The notes under the pieces: generated by a model | Seen by the model: only the letters and a program-made list of their open reading frames with translations | Databases searched by the model: none | What the model was told of the DNA's origin: nothing | Made by a program: the position numbers and the translations under genes | Part shown: positions 61,705-64,000 of the stretch, one piece after another | Layout of the letters: each line of letters opens with the position of its first letter | Position numbering within the stretch: the first letter of the stretch is position 1 | NCBI GenBank assembly: GCA_016710685.1 | Contig: JADJVC010000006.1 | Coordinates: forward strand, 682,001-746,000 | Origin: Flavobacteriales bacterium | GTDB lineage: Bacteria; Bacteroidota; Bacteroidia; Flavobacteriales_F; PHOS-HE28 | Direction: 5' to 3' | Length of the DNA stretch: 64,000 bases

Positions 61705-62840
61705 GCACCGCCATCGACCTAAAAGCCTTCCGTCGTGACCTGCACGCGCACCCCGAAATTTCCGGCAACGAGAAGGAGACCGCAAAGCGCGTGCTCGCTG
61801 TGCTGAACACGCTGAAGCCGGACGCATTGCTCACTGAATTGGGCGGCACGGGCATTTTGGCCACGTTCGGAACGGATGAAATAGGTCCGCAGGTAATGGT
61901 GCGTTGCGAATTGGACGCGTTGCCGATCCACGAGGTGAACACCTTCGGCCACAAGTCCGTGAACACAGGCGTGTCGCACAAATGCGGGCACGATGGCCAT
62001 GCCACGATCTTGACCGGACTTGCTGAAAAGCTTTCCAACGAAAGACCGACAAAAGGCCGCGTTCACCTTCTGTATCAGCCTGCGGAAGAGAACGGCGCTG
62101 GTGCTGAAGCCGTGCTGAAAGACCCGCGGATGAAGGACAAACACTTCGATCTGGCGCTCGCATTGCACAACCTGCCGGGCTACAAATTAGGCAGCGCCGT
62201 GGTGCGCAAAGGCGCTTTCACCGCCAGTGTGAACAGCATGGTTATCGCTTTGGCAGGACGCACATCGCATGCTGCAGAGCCGGAGCATGGCGACAATCCC
62301 GCGCTGGCCGTAGCCGAGATATTGACCGGTGCGCTCGCCATGCAACACAACGTGCCCACGGAAGACGGCCTGCGCGTGGTAACCGTGGTGCATGTCAACC
62401 TCGGTACCAAGGATTACGGTATTTCCGCAGGAAGCGCTGAAGTACACTTGACGGTGCGCTGTTGGACCGATGCGGAACTGAAAAAACTCGAGCAGGACAT
62501 CGAAGATCTTTCCCGCCAAGTAGCCAAGAAACACAAGCTGGGCGTGGACATCAGCTATTGCTTCACCTTCAAGGCCAACCAGAACGATGATGCCGCCGCC
62601 GACTTGGTGAAAGCAGCCGTGACATCCACCGGCCATGAATTGATCGGCCGCGACCACCCGTTCAAATGGGGTGAAGACTTCGGGCTGTTCACTGCGAAAT
62701 ACAAGGGTTGCATGTTCGGTCTCGGCTCCGGCGAAGACATGCCCGCGCTGCACAATCCGGACTACGATTTCCCCGACGAGCTTACCCCGCACGGAGTTAA
62801 ACTCTTCGAAACGGCGGTGCGATCCTTTTTGAAGGGCTGA
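61701..62840 (+). CDS. M20-family amidohydrolase
   Basis: 379 residues. Metal-site motifs RCELDALPI, SHKCGHDGHATIL and YQPAEENGAGAEAV, with a dimerisation domain in the middle (about 180-290). Similar to N-acyl-amino-acid hydrolases. Together with the GNAT enzyme and alanine racemase in the same operon it may handle N-acyl amino acids, but no direct evidence fixes the substrate. Confidence 0.88.
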   Translation: MSTAIDLKAFRRDLHAHPEISGNEKETAKRVLAVLNTLKPDALLTELGGTGILATFGTDEIGPQVMVRCELDALPIHEVNTFGHKSVNTGVSHKCGHDGHATILTGLAEKLSNERPTKGRVHLLYQPAEENGAGAEAVLKDPRMKDKHFDLALALHNLPGYKLGSAVVRKGAFTASVNSMVIALAGRTSHAAEPEHGDNPALAVAEILTGALAMQHNVPTEDGLRVVTVVHVNLGTKDYGISAGSAEVHLTVRCWTDAELKKLEQDIEDLSRQVAKKHKLGVDISYCFTFKANQNDDAAADLVKAAVTSTGHELIGRDHPFKWGEDFGLFTAKYKGCMFGLGSGEDMPALHNPDYDFPDELTPHGVKLFETAVRSFLKG

Positions 62841-63997
62841 TGTTCCAAGGTTCCACGATCGAGATCAGCTCCGAGGCATTGCAGGCCAACCTTGCATTTA
62901 TCGGCAAGGTACTGGGCAAAGCGCAATTGTGCAGCGTGGTAAAAGGCAACGCTTATGGCCATGGCATCAACGTGTTTACACCCATGGCTGCGCAACTTGG
63001 CGTAACGCGTTTCGCCGTGTACTCAGCTTCCGAAGCATGGCAATTACATGGTCGCTTGCCTGCGGGATGCGAGCTTTTCATCATGGGCGATGTGGACGGT
63101 TCCGCACTGGAATGGGCCGTTGAACAAGGCATTTCGTTCAGCGTGTTCGACAATGCAAGGCTGGAACATGCCATTGCCGCAGGACGGCGCACCGGCAAAA
63201 AGGCGCTTGCACATTTGGAAGTGGAAACCGGCATGCACCGCACCGGTTTCGAAATGGAGTTCTTCGGAGAGGTGCTTCAACGCTGCAAAACGGACGCGGA
63301 TGCTATTGAGGTAGCCGGTATTTGCACGCATTTGGCCGGTGCCGAAAATCGCTCGAATGCTGAGCGCGTGTTGGGCCAAAAAGTGCGCTTCCGCGAAGCG
63401 TTGGCCATGGCCGGCAAGACCGGCTCCGGTCCCGGAATGCGCCATGCCGCTTGCTCTGCAGTTTCGCTGAACGAGCCGGACATGTTGTACGACATGGCGC
63501 GGATCGGTATTCTGCAATACGGCTTCTGGCCCAACCGCGAAACACAGGAACGCTACAGTGAACAGCACGGGATGGTGGAAGATCCGCTGCGCCGCGTGAT
63601 CCGCTGGTGGAGCCGCGTAATGAGCGTGAGCACGTTACCTGCGGGCGGCTTCGTGGGCTACGGAGCCACGTTCAATGCCGAGGCCGGAACGCGCATCGCC
63701 ACCATCCCCATGGGCTATGCTTACGGATATGCGCGCAGCTTGAGCAACGCAGGGCAGGTATTGATCCGTGGCCAACTCGCGCCGGTGCGCGGCATCGTGA
63801 ACATGAACTGCATCACCGTGGACGTCACCGGCATTGAAGGTGTGGAGAAAGGCGATGAGGCGGTGCTGATCGGCACGCAAGGCGAACGCAGCATCAGCGT
63901 AGCTTCGTTCGGCGATCTAAGCGACCAGTTGAACTACGAACTCCTCACCCGCCTTCCGCACGACATCCCGCGCGTGGTCGTGGAAAAGCATATTTGA
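62840..63997 (+). CDS. alr: Alanine racemase
   Basis: 385 residues. PLP Lys35 in SVVKGNAYGHG, the catalytic Tyr in FVGYGATFNAE, and the substrate region HLEVETGMHRTGF. Makes D-alanine for peptidoglycan. Its ATG shares one base with the M20 stop (TGATG). The stop lies 3 bp from the right edge. A broad-specificity racemase cannot be excluded. Confidence 0.93.
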   Translation: MFQGSTIEISSEALQANLAFIGKVLGKAQLCSVVKGNAYGHGINVFTPMAAQLGVTRFAVYSASEAWQLHGRLPAGCELFIMGDVDGSALEWAVEQGISFSVFDNARLEHAIAAGRRTGKKALAHLEVETGMHRTGFEMEFFGEVLQRCKTDADAIEVAGICTHLAGAENRSNAERVLGQKVRFREALAMAGKTGSGPGMRHAACSAVSLNEPDMLYDMARIGILQYGFWPNRETQERYSEQHGMVEDPLRRVIRWWSRVMSVSTLPAGGFVGYGATFNAEAGTRIATIPMGYAYGYARSLSNAGQVLIRGQLAPVRGIVNMNCITVDVTGIEGVEKGDEAVLIGTQGERSISVASFGDLSDQLNYELLTRLPHDIPRVVVEKHI

Positions 63998-64000
63998 ACC

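Overview
This window is a chromosomal segment of a moderately GC-rich member of the Bacteroidota, most likely Flavobacteriales. The evidence is a complete type IX secretion / gliding core (porP, gldK, gldL, gldM, gldN and, separately, gldD and gldE), a secreted protein with a C-terminal type A sorting domain, many Bacteroidota lipoproteins, and about a dozen -7 elements of the Bacteroidota form TAnnTTTG or TAnnTTCG. The exact genus cannot be told from the sequence.

Layout. 1-4796 (minus): a CsgG-like protein with a partial envelope protein, then an export operon of a beta-helix protein (frameshifted), a four-repeat T9SS cargo protein and two small lipoproteins, one interrupted by an in-frame amber codon. 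4974-8933 (minus): a LytTR regulator with a TPR/LytS-like kinase, and MsrB. 9191-19140 (plus): topA, a degenerate ureohydrolase, then porP-gldKLMN. 19300-23718 (plus): ABC-F ATPase, initiator tRNA, era and der. 23924-28175 (minus): a frameshifted transsulfuration-type enzyme and an A+T-rich island holding a C5-cytosine methyltransferase (frameshifted at its catalytic motif) coupled to a GHKL ATPase with a nuclease-like C-terminus. 28350-34320: two glycosyltransferases, an EamA transporter, a metal-binding lipoprotein and ctaA, separated by many intergenic repeats. 34276-37840 (minus): mutY-ssb-gldE-gldD. 37912-45048 (plus): HU, a TPR protein, a 30-residue basic protein, rng, recX, prfB, an ArsC-like protein, fumC and a Doc-type toxin-antitoxin pair.

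The most interesting region is 45122-50664. It encodes a Crp/Fnr regulator, thioredoxin, two DUF2892 proteins, rhodanese, DUF6132, a 1-Cys-type peroxiredoxin, an ETHE1-like MBL/rhodanese fusion and a TauE/SafE exporter, which together look like a sulfane-sulfur / sulfide handling module. Three palindromes of the form (T/G)GTGA-N6-T(C/T)AC(A/C) precede its three transcription units. Each is centred exactly 33 bp upstream of a -7-like TTTG element, and the regulator has the R-E-x3-R recognition-helix pattern of CRP. I read this as a local class II Crp-type regulon.

The remainder holds RNase D, gcvP, mlaF/mlaE, an SprT-like protein, mannose-1-phosphate guanylyltransferase, and an operon of a sodium:solute symporter (two in-frame amber codons), a GNAT enzyme, an M20 hydrolase and alanine racemase. 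Intergenic spaces carry many families of short-period (7-9 nt) repeats. In two places this repeat DNA is part of a coding sequence: a linker in a GT39 glycosyltransferase and the signal peptide of GldD. Several frameshifts and TGG-to-TAG changes may be real decay or consensus errors; the sequence alone cannot decide.
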